Shown here piece by piece: positions 32,396 to 40,915 of a DNA stretch of 64,000 nt; the first letter of the stretch is position 1; each line of letters opens with the position of its first letter. A model generated the notes under the pieces. The model ran no database searches, was not told the origin of the DNA, and saw nothing but the letters and a program-made list of their open reading frames with translations. The stretch spans positions 62,001 through 126,000 of the forward strand of contig JAJRSO010000020.1 in the NCBI GenBank assembly GCA_024278755.1. The letters are read 5' to 3'. This DNA comes from Calditrichota bacterium. GTDB lineage: Bacteria; Calditrichota; Calditrichia; Calditrichales; Calditrichaceae. A program made the translations under genes and the position numbers.

Positions 32396-34079
32396 ATTTA
32401 TTTCATTGTTTATACTTGTTGCATTTTCTTCGTTTGTTTTTTCACAATCCGTTGTGAATACGGTGCATAATCTTTCGGCAAATGGTCCCGGGACGGTAAA
32501 GGCAAGCAGTGAAACCGAGGTTTGCATTTTTTGCCACACACCACATAACAGCAGTCCCCGTAAACCGTTATGGAATCGCGAAGACCCCGGTTTAAATTAC
32601 ACGTTATACAACAGCTCTACTATCCAGGCTTCACCGGGGCAACCCGACGGCGCGTCTCTTTTATGTTTGTCCTGCCATGATGGCACAATCGCTCTGGGCA
32701 ACGTACTCAGCTTAAACGAACCGATTGTATTTAACAATGGTGTAACGGTAATGCCGTCGGGTGCGTCAAATTTATCCACCGATTTGTCTGATGACCATCC
32801 GGTATCATTTATATACGACGCCTCTTTAGCGGCGGCAGATAATGAACTGGCCGATCCCGCTTCGCTCAGCGGACCGGTGCATCTGGAAAATAATAAATTG
32901 CAATGCACCGCCTGTCATGATGCTCATAAAGATATCTATCATGATTTTTTAACCGTAAACAACCAAAACTCGGAATTATGCCTCTATTGTCATCAAAAAA
33001 CAGGTTGGGATAATGCCAGTCATAAAACATCTCTGGCTACATGGAACGGATCGGGAGACGACCCGTGGCCGCATTCGGATTTTTCAACCGTTAGTGAAAA
33101 TGGCTGCGAAAATTGTCACCAGCCGCATACAGCCGCAGGCGCACTGCGCATCTTAAATTATTATCGCGAAGAAGACAATTGTTTTATTTGCCACAGCGGA
33201 ACGGTGGCTTCTAAAAATGTAGAGGCCGATTTTGGCAAGCAATGGATTCACAATGTAACACCCACAACAAATGTGCACGATCCCGAAGAGCTTTTGCCGG
33301 TTCAGACGGAGCACGTAGAATGTGTTGACTGTCATAATCCTCATATGGCCGGGTCGATAGTAGCAACAGCTCCCGACGCCAGCGCCTATATACAGGGAGT
33401 GCCCGGTATTAATTCGGGCGGCACAGCCGTTAATTCTATTCAATTTGAATATGAGCTGTGTTACAAATGCCATGCCGACAGCCCTGATAAACCCGGCACC
33501 AATATTCCCAGACAAATCGAACAAACCAATGTGCGTCTGGAATTTGATTTGGGAAATCCCTCCTTTCACCCCGTGGAAGGAGCGGGGAAAAATATGGATG
33601 TTCCCAGTTTAATTACTCCTTATTCGGAATCGAGCGTCATTTATTGTACCGAATGCCATGCCAGTAATAACAGTTCGGTAAAGGGACCGCACGGATCGGA
33701 TTACACCCATTTATTAAAGTTTAATTACGAGACAGCAGATTTTACAACGGAATCCTATCAGGCATATGAATTGTGTTACCAGTGTCACGACAGAAACAGC
33801 ATTATAAACAATACCAGTACACAGTTTGCCGAAGATGTACACCAGCAACATATCGTGGACGAAGATACGCCGTGCAGTGTGTGCCACGATGCTCACGGCA
33901 TTAGCAGTACACAGGGGAATACAACAAACAATACACATCTGATTAATTTTAACACATCTGTCGTACGGGCCAGTAACGGTGGCGGTTCACGGCTGGAATT
34001 TATTGATAATGGTAATTTTGCAGGCGAATGCTTCCTGTACTGCCACGGAAAAAATCATAATCCAAGAAGCTATAATTAA
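32385..34079 (+). CDS. Secreted dodecahaem c-type cytochrome
   Basis: This 564-residue protein has a signal peptide (MTGRFISLFILVAFSSFVFS). It has 11 CxxCH motifs (CIFCH, CLSCH, CTACH, CLYCH, CENCH, CFICH, CVDCH, CYKCH, CTECH, CYQCH, CSVCH) and a last CX3CH (CFLYCHGKNH), 12 candidate haems in the same order as the paralogue at 3194-4870. The open frame extends upstream to 32094 inside the NHL gene, but the ATG at 32385 gives a clean signal peptide and an 11-nt overlap (ATG...TAG). It is probably a carrier in the export chain of this operon. Confidence 0.92.
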   Translation: MTGRFISLFILVAFSSFVFSQSVVNTVHNLSANGPGTVKASSETEVCIFCHTPHNSSPRKPLWNREDPGLNYTLYNSSTIQASPGQPDGASLLCLSCHDGTIALGNVLSLNEPIVFNNGVTVMPSGASNLSTDLSDDHPVSFIYDASLAAADNELADPASLSGPVHLENNKLQCTACHDAHKDIYHDFLTVNNQNSELCLYCHQKTGWDNASHKTSLATWNGSGDDPWPHSDFSTVSENGCENCHQPHTAAGALRILNYYREEDNCFICHSGTVASKNVEADFGKQWIHNVTPTTNVHDPEELLPVQTEHVECVDCHNPHMAGSIVATAPDASAYIQGVPGINSGGTAVNSIQFEYELCYKCHADSPDKPGTNIPRQIEQTNVRLEFDLGNPSFHPVEGAGKNMDVPSLITPYSESSVIYCTECHASNNSSVKGPHGSDYTHLLKFNYETADFTTESYQAYELCYQCHDRNSIINNTSTQFAEDVHQQHIVDEDTPCSVCHDAHGISSTQGNTTNNTHLINFNTSVVRASNGGGSRLEFIDNGNFAGECFLYCHGKNHNPRSYN

Positions 34080-34107
34080 TTAAACAATTAACATACGGAG
34101 GTACCTC

Positions 34108-34725
34108 ATGCGTGCTTTTAAAATTTTGTTTACATCCTTTTTAATGCTCTGGATTGTAAACCTGTCAGCACAATCAATTGTAGGTTCGGCGCACGATTTC
34201 TCGGATGATAACTGGAATACCACAGGACAAATTTGTCTGGTTTGCCATACACCGCATAATGCCGACGCCAGCATCAGCAATGCGCCGTTATGGAATCATG
34301 AATCCACCAGTGCAACCTTTACGACCTATACCAGCGCAACGATGGATGCCACAACGGGGCAGCCGGATGCCTCATCAAAATTATGCCTGAGTTGCCACGA
34401 CGGTACGGTTGCCGTGGATAATTTCGGCAATCAGACCGGCGGAACATATTTTATCAGCGGAAATGATAATATCGGTACGACTCTGAGCGATGATCATCCC
34501 ATCTCTTTTACCTATGATGCCGCGCTTGCTACCACAGATAACGGCTTGTATGATCCCACAACCGCAAATTCCGGTTTGGGCGGGACGATTAGCGAAGACC
34601 TGTTAATTGGCGGGCAGGTTAAGTGCGCCTCTTGTCATGATGTGCACAACGGTAGCGGAATTGACAAGTTATTGCGTCTTTCCAATGACGCCAGCGCTCT
34701 TTGCCTGACCTGTCATAATAAATAG
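34108..34725 (+). CDS. Secreted tetrahaem cytochrome, OmcE-like candidate
   Basis: This 205-residue protein has a signal peptide (core ILFTSFLMLWIVNLSA) and four CxxCH motifs: CLVCHTPHN, CLSCHDG, CASCHDVHN and CLTCH. The start GSAHDFSDDNWNTTGQICLVCH and the DDHPISFTYDAAL stretch also occur, with changes, in the two 12-haem proteins, so it resembles one third of them. Small tetrahaem proteins of this type include OmcE, which polymerises into extracellular nanowires in Geobacter. A filament-forming role is therefore possible but unproven. GGAGGT precedes the ATG. Confidence 0.87.
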   Translation: MRAFKILFTSFLMLWIVNLSAQSIVGSAHDFSDDNWNTTGQICLVCHTPHNADASISNAPLWNHESTSATFTTYTSATMDATTGQPDASSKLCLSCHDGTVAVDNFGNQTGGTYFISGNDNIGTTLSDDHPISFTYDAALATTDNGLYDPTTANSGLGGTISEDLLIGGQVKCASCHDVHNGSGIDKLLRLSNDASALCLTCHNK

Positions 34726-34771
34726 ATACGTTATTCCGTTTTATCGATAAAATTGCGGGTTTCCGAACACT

Positions 34772-35845
34772 ATGAAAAAACAAATAATTCTCTCCGGATT
34801 TCTGATTCTCGGCTTGTGGATGTTAACGCTATCCTGTTCCGCTTCTCTTCGAAACTTAGACATCAGCAAGCCGATATTGTTCCCGTCTGCTCCGGATACG
34901 GCGCGGATTCAGTTTTTTATGAACATCAGCAATTCTTTGGATGTTGCGGGCAGGCAAACAGCTTTTAGCCACTATGTAACGGGGGACGAGGAGGGAAAAC
35001 CGATAATCAAACCGTATGGTATCGGTGCGTTTAAAGGAAAACTCTACATTTGCGATACCATGTTACCCGGCCTGGAAATTATTAATCTGAAAAGCGGACA
35101 GTTTAAATATTTTATTCCCGAAGGACCCGGGGAGCTAAAAAAACCACTAAACTGCGCTTTTGGAGAAGACGGCAGCCTGTATGTTTGCGATGTCGGGCGA
35201 AATCAGGTAGTGGGGTTTGATCGAAAATTAAACTATCTTTTTGCGCTTGGTGACGGCAAATCGGGCCGGCCTACCGATGTGCAGATTTATGATAGAAAAA
35301 TATGGGTCTGTGATTTGCAGGCCCATCAGATAAAAGTTTACGATAAAGATTCGCAACAGTTGTTGTTTACTTTTCCCGAAGTAAAAAAAGCCACGCCGCA
35401 GTATCTTTTTTCTCCGACAAACATATCCGTGCGTGGTGGTAAAGTGTACGTTACCGATACCGGCGACGCCCGGATTAAAGTGTTTACGGATAGAGGAAGA
35501 TTTATAAAAAGAATTGGCGGTTTTGGAAAATCTCCCGGATTTTTTGTCCGGCCCAAGGGATTAACAACGGATAATGACGGATTGCTTTATGTTGTGGATG
35601 CCGCCTTTGAAAATGTACAGATGTTCGATGCGCAGGGCCGCATTTTAATGTATTTTGGCGGTTCCAAAAAACATGCGGGCAGCATGTGGCTGCCGGCCGG
35701 AATTGAGATAAGTTATGAACTGGCGGATTTTTTTAAACCGTATGTTTTTTCGGGATATGTATTAAAATATATCATTGCCGTAAGTAATCAGTATGGTCCA
35801 AATAAAATAGGGATTTACGGTTTTATCGAGCCGAAGAAAAAATAA
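34772..35845 (+). CDS. NHL-repeat lipoprotein
   Basis: The 357-residue protein has a lipoprotein signal (ILGLWMLTLSC, Cys about 22) and NHL repeats (about 80-320) such as PYGIGAFKGKLYICDT and FVRPKGLTTDNDGLLYVVD. It is the third propeller of this type in the window but is diverged. In Geobacter and other exporters, propeller genes accompany extracellular cytochromes, and a role in assembly or anchoring is plausible. The ribosome site is weak. The next gene starts 1 nt after its stop. Confidence 0.85.
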   Translation: MKKQIILSGFLILGLWMLTLSCSASLRNLDISKPILFPSAPDTARIQFFMNISNSLDVAGRQTAFSHYVTGDEEGKPIIKPYGIGAFKGKLYICDTMLPGLEIINLKSGQFKYFIPEGPGELKKPLNCAFGEDGSLYVCDVGRNQVVGFDRKLNYLFALGDGKSGRPTDVQIYDRKIWVCDLQAHQIKVYDKDSQQLLFTFPEVKKATPQYLFSPTNISVRGGKVYVTDTGDARIKVFTDRGRFIKRIGGFGKSPGFFVRPKGLTTDNDGLLYVVDAAFENVQMFDAQGRILMYFGGSKKHAGSMWLPAGIEISYELADFFKPYVFSGYVLKYIIAVSNQYGPNKIGIYGFIEPKKK

Positions 35846-35846
35846 T

Positions 35847-36449
35847 ATGCCCGGTATTTTAAAACACAGCTACTATCTCGCTGTTTTTTTGCTTTTTGCC
35901 GCAGCCTGCAATACGCAAAAAAACTACCAAACGCTCTCAACTTTTTTTGACGGAGTTCCAAAGCCAGAGTCGCCGAAAGAGGAAAAAAACAAAAAAGCGT
36001 CGACGAGTGGGGCGGCCGAACTGAAACTCTTCGATGACTACAAAGGGGCAATGGAAAATGAAAAAAATAAAATACTAAACCGGCCGCTTTCCAGCCATCC
36101 GGATTTTCAAAAAAAACAGTGTGAAAAATGCCACAGCGTTCAACATGCCAATCGTGTAAAACAGCGGCAACCGGAATTATGCTATAAATGCCATAAGCCA
36201 TTTGAGGAACGCTATTTAAAACTACACGGGCCGGTGGCGGCCGGATTTTGCAATGCCTGCCATACACCCCACCAGTCGCCATATATTTCCTTGTTACAAA
36301 TGCCTGTGCGTAAGATTTGTTTGCATTGCCATGATTCCGGAGATGTAAATAAAAATAAAGCCCATAGTTCCGTTAGCGAACGCTCGTGTATGGAGTGCCA
36401 TAATGCGCATGGCGGGAGCACGGTAAATTTTTTGAGAAAGAAAATATAA
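35847..36449 (+). CDS. Pentahaem cytochrome lipoprotein
   Basis: The 200-residue protein has a lipoprotein signal (LAVFLLFAAAC, Cys about 21), a charged linker (about 22-85) with LSTFFDGVPKP, and five CxxCH motifs: CEKCH, CYKCH, CNACHTPHQ, CLHCH and CMECHNAHG. A FF-GVP stretch of this sort is common in outer-membrane cytochrome lipoproteins of porin-cytochrome systems. It directly precedes the barrel protein, so it probably sits at one mouth of the conduit. It is comparable in haem number to ExtC of Geobacter; orthology is not claimed. Confidence 0.9.
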   Translation: MPGILKHSYYLAVFLLFAAACNTQKNYQTLSTFFDGVPKPESPKEEKNKKASTSGAAELKLFDDYKGAMENEKNKILNRPLSSHPDFQKKQCEKCHSVQHANRVKQRQPELCYKCHKPFEERYLKLHGPVAAGFCNACHTPHQSPYISLLQMPVRKICLHCHDSGDVNKNKAHSSVSERSCMECHNAHGGSTVNFLRKKI

Positions 36450-36453
36450 AACC

Positions 36454-38415
36454 ATGATGCGATTGCAAAACAGTGTTTTTATACTTCTCTTTTTAGGTAC
36501 GGGATTGTTATCTGCGCAGGATTACCTGTATCAGTTCGGTCAATGGAAGCAGCAGTCCTTAACCGGTTCGATACTGGTAGAGGGATTGTACCGCTCGCAG
36601 GAAAATACGTTACGATCGGGCTTTACGGAAAAACCGGAAATGCAAAAACTTAACGGAAGGTTCAAATTAAATTCCGGCAGCGTTATCTGGCACCCCAATT
36701 TTTTACAACTAAACGTCCAGGCCCTTTATGCGCCAAATATAAAAAATGAACAGTTCCTTGTTTTGCCGGAGCGTTCGGAAACCCGTACAGCAGAGCAGCT
36801 ACGCATTAATTCCTATTTTTTCAGGCAACGTCCTCTGTCTGCAAATCTCTTTGCCAATTTTCAGCGCAGTTTTGTAAACCGTGCATATACGACGAATGTG
36901 GAAACCCGCACAAAGGACTATGGGGCGGGACTCTCTGTTCTCAATTCCGTTGCTCCGTTAAATATTAGATATACTAAAAACGATCGTTGGCAGAAGGAGT
37001 TGCAAAGCGGACGTATTTATATCAATAAGCAAGAGGATTTTCAGATAGAAGCAAACGCCTCTTTTGGTAAATTTGATACACACCGGCTAAGTTATTCGTA
37101 TCAGAATTACCTGCGAAGTTACGTAGGAAATGATAAAACCCGTGCATATATTAATAATTACCGCTTACAAAACAATGTGAAATTTGGCAATGAAAAGAAG
37201 AATTCCTGGCGCTCTTTTGTGTTTCTTCGCAGGCAGCAGGGCAGTTATCGGCACAGCCGGTTGCAATTAAACGAAAACTTTATTTATCATCTTCCTGCCG
37301 GTTTTAAAATGTCGGCTTTGTATAGCTTCTCCGATTTCAGTCGTTCCGGTCTCGGTACAATCCAATCCAACGGTTTACTGCGTGCCGAACATACGCTCTT
37401 TTTAAGTTTGCACAGTCAGGCTTTTTTTGAATATATCAATACCCGCAATAATAGTTATAACGAAAATGTCCGACAGGGAGGCGCCGGATTTGCGTATAAT
37501 AAAAAGATTCCGGCAGATGGCCGCATAACCGTTGCTTATAATTACCGTCGTCGTAATGAAGAGCGCCGAAGTCAGCCAACCCTGTTAAATATTGTCAATG
37601 AAAAGCTGAACCTGGCCGACGCTCAGCCGGCCTATCTGAATAATCCGGATGTTATTCAGACCACCGTAGAGGTAAGAAACGAGAATAGCACTGTTTTGTA
37701 TCGTTTGAATATCGATTATGTTTTAATTGAACGGGATGCCTATCTCGAAATACAACGCTTACCCGGCGGGCAGATAAGTGACGGTGCGACGGTTTATGTT
37801 TCGTATCAGACACGTCAGGCGTTTTCTTATAATTATGGTCTTAATAACAACACGGTACGTTTGGCGCTTTCGTTATGGAAAGGGTTTGCAGAGGGCTATT
37901 TTCGCTATTTCGGCCAATCGTACAGCGATATAATAAACAGCGATCAAAATATTTTTAAAACCGTTCAGCAGCAGGTATACGGGTTACGTATTTCTAAAAG
38001 TTTTATAACTGCCGGTTTCGAAATATCCAATTATAATTCAAACATAATTCCCTACAAAGCACAACGTGTCTATTGCCGCTTTACGCGTAATTTCGGGCGT
38101 AGGGTCAGAAGCACATTAAATGCTAACTGGCGTAACCAACGGCTCTCCGCATCAAATGAAAAACAACAATATGCGGATATAAATGCCCGGGTAAGTTATG
38201 CAATTACCATGTATTCGCAGGTTTTTAGCGAAGGCGGTTACCGTTTTCAGAATGGGCGCGGAATAGATTTAAATTTAATCAACTGGCGGGCAGAATACTC
38301 CACACGATTCCGGCAGCTCTATTTTAGTGTGGGCGTCGAAATGTACCGGCGTGATTATTCCGGGGAGAAAATAAACTATAACGGGGGCTATGTAAGAGTA
38401 GAACGTAAATTTTAA
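36454..38415 (+). CDS. Outer-membrane beta-barrel of a porin-cytochrome conduit
   Basis: The 653-residue protein has a signal peptide (core VFILLFLGTGLLSA), and the rest is dominated by alternating hydrophobic and aromatic strands rich in Tyr, Arg and Asn. It ends VRVERKF, with the terminal Phe typical of outer-membrane proteins. No haem motif is present. Flanked by two cytochrome genes with 4-12 nt gaps, it is likely the sheath that lets haems cross the outer membrane, functionally like MtrB or OmbB. Sequence similarity to those families could not be tested. Confidence 0.83.
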   Translation: MMRLQNSVFILLFLGTGLLSAQDYLYQFGQWKQQSLTGSILVEGLYRSQENTLRSGFTEKPEMQKLNGRFKLNSGSVIWHPNFLQLNVQALYAPNIKNEQFLVLPERSETRTAEQLRINSYFFRQRPLSANLFANFQRSFVNRAYTTNVETRTKDYGAGLSVLNSVAPLNIRYTKNDRWQKELQSGRIYINKQEDFQIEANASFGKFDTHRLSYSYQNYLRSYVGNDKTRAYINNYRLQNNVKFGNEKKNSWRSFVFLRRQQGSYRHSRLQLNENFIYHLPAGFKMSALYSFSDFSRSGLGTIQSNGLLRAEHTLFLSLHSQAFFEYINTRNNSYNENVRQGGAGFAYNKKIPADGRITVAYNYRRRNEERRSQPTLLNIVNEKLNLADAQPAYLNNPDVIQTTVEVRNENSTVLYRLNIDYVLIERDAYLEIQRLPGGQISDGATVYVSYQTRQAFSYNYGLNNNTVRLALSLWKGFAEGYFRYFGQSYSDIINSDQNIFKTVQQQVYGLRISKSFITAGFEISNYNSNIIPYKAQRVYCRFTRNFGRRVRSTLNANWRNQRLSASNEKQQYADINARVSYAITMYSQVFSEGGYRFQNGRGIDLNLINWRAEYSTRFRQLYFSVGVEMYRRDYSGEKINYNGGYVRVERKF

Positions 38416-38427
38416 GAGAGATCCAAA

Positions 38428-39735
38428 ATGAAAACATTTGTAAATTGTAGCTTCGTTTTTGTCCTTATCTTTAGTTTCCCCGCATCTCAATTATTAGCAA
38501 ACGATTTTTCCAACTGTTCGGCCAAGGGATGCCACCTGTTACAAAAAAAATACGAACCGGTGCACAGTCCGGTAGAAGACGATTGTATGGCCTGTCATCA
38601 GACGGAGGCAAACGAACATCCACTTGCCGGCAAGAAAGAATTTACCCTGACGGAGGATGTGCCAGCACTTTGCTACGAATGCCATGATGCGCTGAATGAT
38701 AAAACGTATATTCATTCTCCGGTCGAAGAGGGCGATTGCCTGTCTTGCCATACCCCCCATAGTTCCGAAAACGAATTTCTGCTACGTACCGAAGGCGGTG
38801 CGGTTTGCATTGATTGCCACGATTTAAATGAAAATGGAAACAGTATGCACGGCCCCGTGGCGGCCAACATGTGTATGGCCTGTCACGATCCGCACCAGTC
38901 GGAATTAGCTGGTTTATTGCAGCGGGAAGATTTGGACTTATGTCTTTTCTGTCATGTTAATAAAAAAGATTTGCAAAACAAGCCGAGTGTTCACGAACCG
39001 TTTACGGAAGGCTGTCTCTCTTGCCACAGTCCGCACAGCTCGCCCTACCAATTCATGGTTAATCAGGATGTCCCTTCGCTCTGTTTTGGGTGTCACGAAG
39101 AGGTGGAAGTGAAACTCGATAGACAGTCCAGCGTACACGGTCCGTTTCAAAAAGGGGAGAAATGTTATCTTTGTCATAATGCGCATGTTTCGGATTATGA
39201 TCACCTGTTGCAGGATAAAGAAGAGAAACTCTGTTTTAAGTGCCATAATAAAAAAATAAAAAAAGGGAACCATGTCGTTAAAAATATTGCCATTCGTGTA
39301 AATAAAGCCAATTATGTCCACGAACCTATCAAAGACGATGGCTGTTCGGCCTGTCATGAAGCGCATACGCCCGATAATTATTTCCTTTTGTCTTCCGCAT
39401 TTCCCAAAGGCGCATACAGTGAGGGGAAAACCGAATCCTTTGCTCATTGTTTTGACTGCCATGACGAATCTCTAATGAAAGAGGCGCAAACCATCGAAGC
39501 CACCGGTTTTCGCGACGGAAACCGGAATTTGCACTATGTACATGTGAATCGTAAAAAAGCCCGGAGTTGCACGGTGTGTCATGATATACACGGAGCGAAA
39601 TACGCACATTTAATCGCTGCAAAAATTCCGTTTGGAAAATGGGAAATGCCCATGAGATTCGAGAATACGGCAAGCGGCGGATCGTGTTTAACAGGGTGTC
39701 ACAAGAAGTTAACCTATTCCCGAATAAAAAAATAA
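38428..39735 (+). CDS. Cytochrome with 13 CxxCH and two non-standard haem motifs
   Basis: The 435-residue protein has a signal peptide (core CSFVFVLIFSFPASQLLA) and 13 CxxCH motifs, mostly in the doubled form CxxC-H-x-PH with repeats of about 50 residues (VHSPVE, MHGPVA, VHEPFT). It also has a CX4CH at the start (NCSAKGCH) and a CX3CH at the end (CLTGCH), giving up to 15 haems in 435 residues. It lies next to the barrel gene with AAGAGAG before its ATG, so it is the likely large cytochrome of the conduit. Its side of the membrane is uncertain as it lacks a lipobox. Confidence 0.9.
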   Translation: MKTFVNCSFVFVLIFSFPASQLLANDFSNCSAKGCHLLQKKYEPVHSPVEDDCMACHQTEANEHPLAGKKEFTLTEDVPALCYECHDALNDKTYIHSPVEEGDCLSCHTPHSSENEFLLRTEGGAVCIDCHDLNENGNSMHGPVAANMCMACHDPHQSELAGLLQREDLDLCLFCHVNKKDLQNKPSVHEPFTEGCLSCHSPHSSPYQFMVNQDVPSLCFGCHEEVEVKLDRQSSVHGPFQKGEKCYLCHNAHVSDYDHLLQDKEEKLCFKCHNKKIKKGNHVVKNIAIRVNKANYVHEPIKDDGCSACHEAHTPDNYFLLSSAFPKGAYSEGKTESFAHCFDCHDESLMKEAQTIEATGFRDGNRNLHYVHVNRKKARSCTVCHDIHGAKYAHLIAAKIPFGKWEMPMRFENTASGGSCLTGCHKKLTYSRIKK

Positions 39736-39809
39736 AACTGTGTTATGCGTTTTATCTTCGGCTTTCGGCCTATCTGCCGGTAGCAACTGAATATACATCA
39801 GCAGGTGCC

Positions 39810-39868
39810 GGCAGGTCTTTCAAAAATCGGTATACCCGAAGTTGTCAAAAAGTTCCTGCCTTTTTTTT
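39810..39868 (+). terminator. Possible terminator of the porin-cytochrome operon
   Basis: GGCAGG (39810-39815) can pair with CCTGCC (39855-39860), enclosing a small inner hairpin (TCGGTATACCCGA), and eight T follow. The stem is short and the loop long. Confidence 0.35.
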
Positions 39869-39963
39869 CTAAACTTGCCACGCATTGCGTTTTTTTGCAA
39901 ATTCAAATTAAAACACACATTAATACGAAACAGAGAAATATCTCTTAAAAGGAAGAGGATCTA

Positions 39964-40656
39964 ATGGCTGGATTCCAGGAAATAATTCATACGGACGGGA
40001 GTTTTATTCTACGGTTATTGGTAGCAATGGTACTTGGCGGACTTATCGGCTTTGAGCGGCAAACAAGAGGCCGGCCGGCCGGACTTCGCACTAATATTGT
40101 GGTTTGCCTTGGGTCTGCAGCCGTTATCGTTGCGTTTCAGAAGCTTTCTCTGGAATTGAACCTGGACGCGGAATCGATTGTACGCATGGACCCGGCTCGC
40201 GCCGCTGCAGGCGTTGTCACGGGAATTGGCTTTTTAGGCGCCGGAACAATTATTAAAAGTAATGATTTTATACGGGGGCTTACAACAGCGGCTTCCATTT
40301 GGGTCGTTGCCGCCGTGGGAGTGACCGTCGGCCTTGGCGACTATGTTATCGGTGTTGTGCTGACCCTGCTGGTTCTTTTGGCTCTATATGCGCTTCATCG
40401 ACTTTCAATAAGCAGTGATCACTATTTTTCATTACATCTGAAATGGCATGGAAATATGGATTTACTCAACGAAGTCACAGATACTCTGAAAAAACAGCAG
40501 ATCCATATCAAAAGCCGTGCGGTGACCTGTCATCCAAATAGCGGAAAATACGAGGTGCATTTAGCATTGCGTATGCGGTATAAGGGGTATGAAAACCATG
40601 TAATAGAAAAATACCAGTCGGATACGCGTTTTGATGAAGTCGCTCTGGGCAGATGA
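39964..40656 (+). CDS. MgtC/SapB-family inner-membrane protein
   Basis: The 230-residue protein has four or five TM helices (about 14-145) with family motifs GGLIGFERQTRGRPAGLRTN and GFLGAGTIIKSN, followed by a cytoplasmic ACT-like domain (about 150-225). MgtC-type proteins are linked to survival at low magnesium and to ATP synthase control in some pathogens; in environmental bacteria the role is open. SD is AGGAAGAGG. The gene is single, unlinked in function to its neighbours. Confidence 0.92.
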   Translation: MAGFQEIIHTDGSFILRLLVAMVLGGLIGFERQTRGRPAGLRTNIVVCLGSAAVIVAFQKLSLELNLDAESIVRMDPARAAAGVVTGIGFLGAGTIIKSNDFIRGLTTAASIWVVAAVGVTVGLGDYVIGVVLTLLVLLALYALHRLSISSDHYFSLHLKWHGNMDLLNEVTDTLKKQQIHIKSRAVTCHPNSGKYEVHLALRMRYKGYENHVIEKYQSDTRFDEVALGR

Positions 40657-40720
40657 CACGGTTTTAAGCAATAGATATAAATTTGTTTGCATGCGTAATA
40701 AAGACGCCGCATTTATTCAG

Positions 40721-40854
40721 TACCCTAAATTTTAAAGTACAAACAACAAAAATCACCTGGCAGACGAAGGTTTAAGTTTTAGGATTTGCTGTTTATTTGT
40801 TATTTGGCGCTTGTACTTTGGTAGTTCCTAAGTTTTATTTTAGAAATTTGGGTA
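40721..40854 (+). repeat. MITE-like intergenic repeat, copy 1
   Basis: This 134-bp element runs from TACCCTAAATTTTAAA to TTTTAGAAATTTGGGTA, so its ends are imperfect inverted repeats bounded by TA. The core (ATTTGTTATTTGGCGCTTGTA) is shared with copies at 45280-45439 and, reversed, 52917-53092. No open frame is present. TA at both ends would suit a Tc1/mariner-type target, but this is inference. Confidence 0.7.
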
Positions 40855-40915
40855 GTCTTCAAATAGCGATGGTGAAAACGTATTTTTTTGTAAATCGATT
40901 CTGTGAGTGTCTTGG

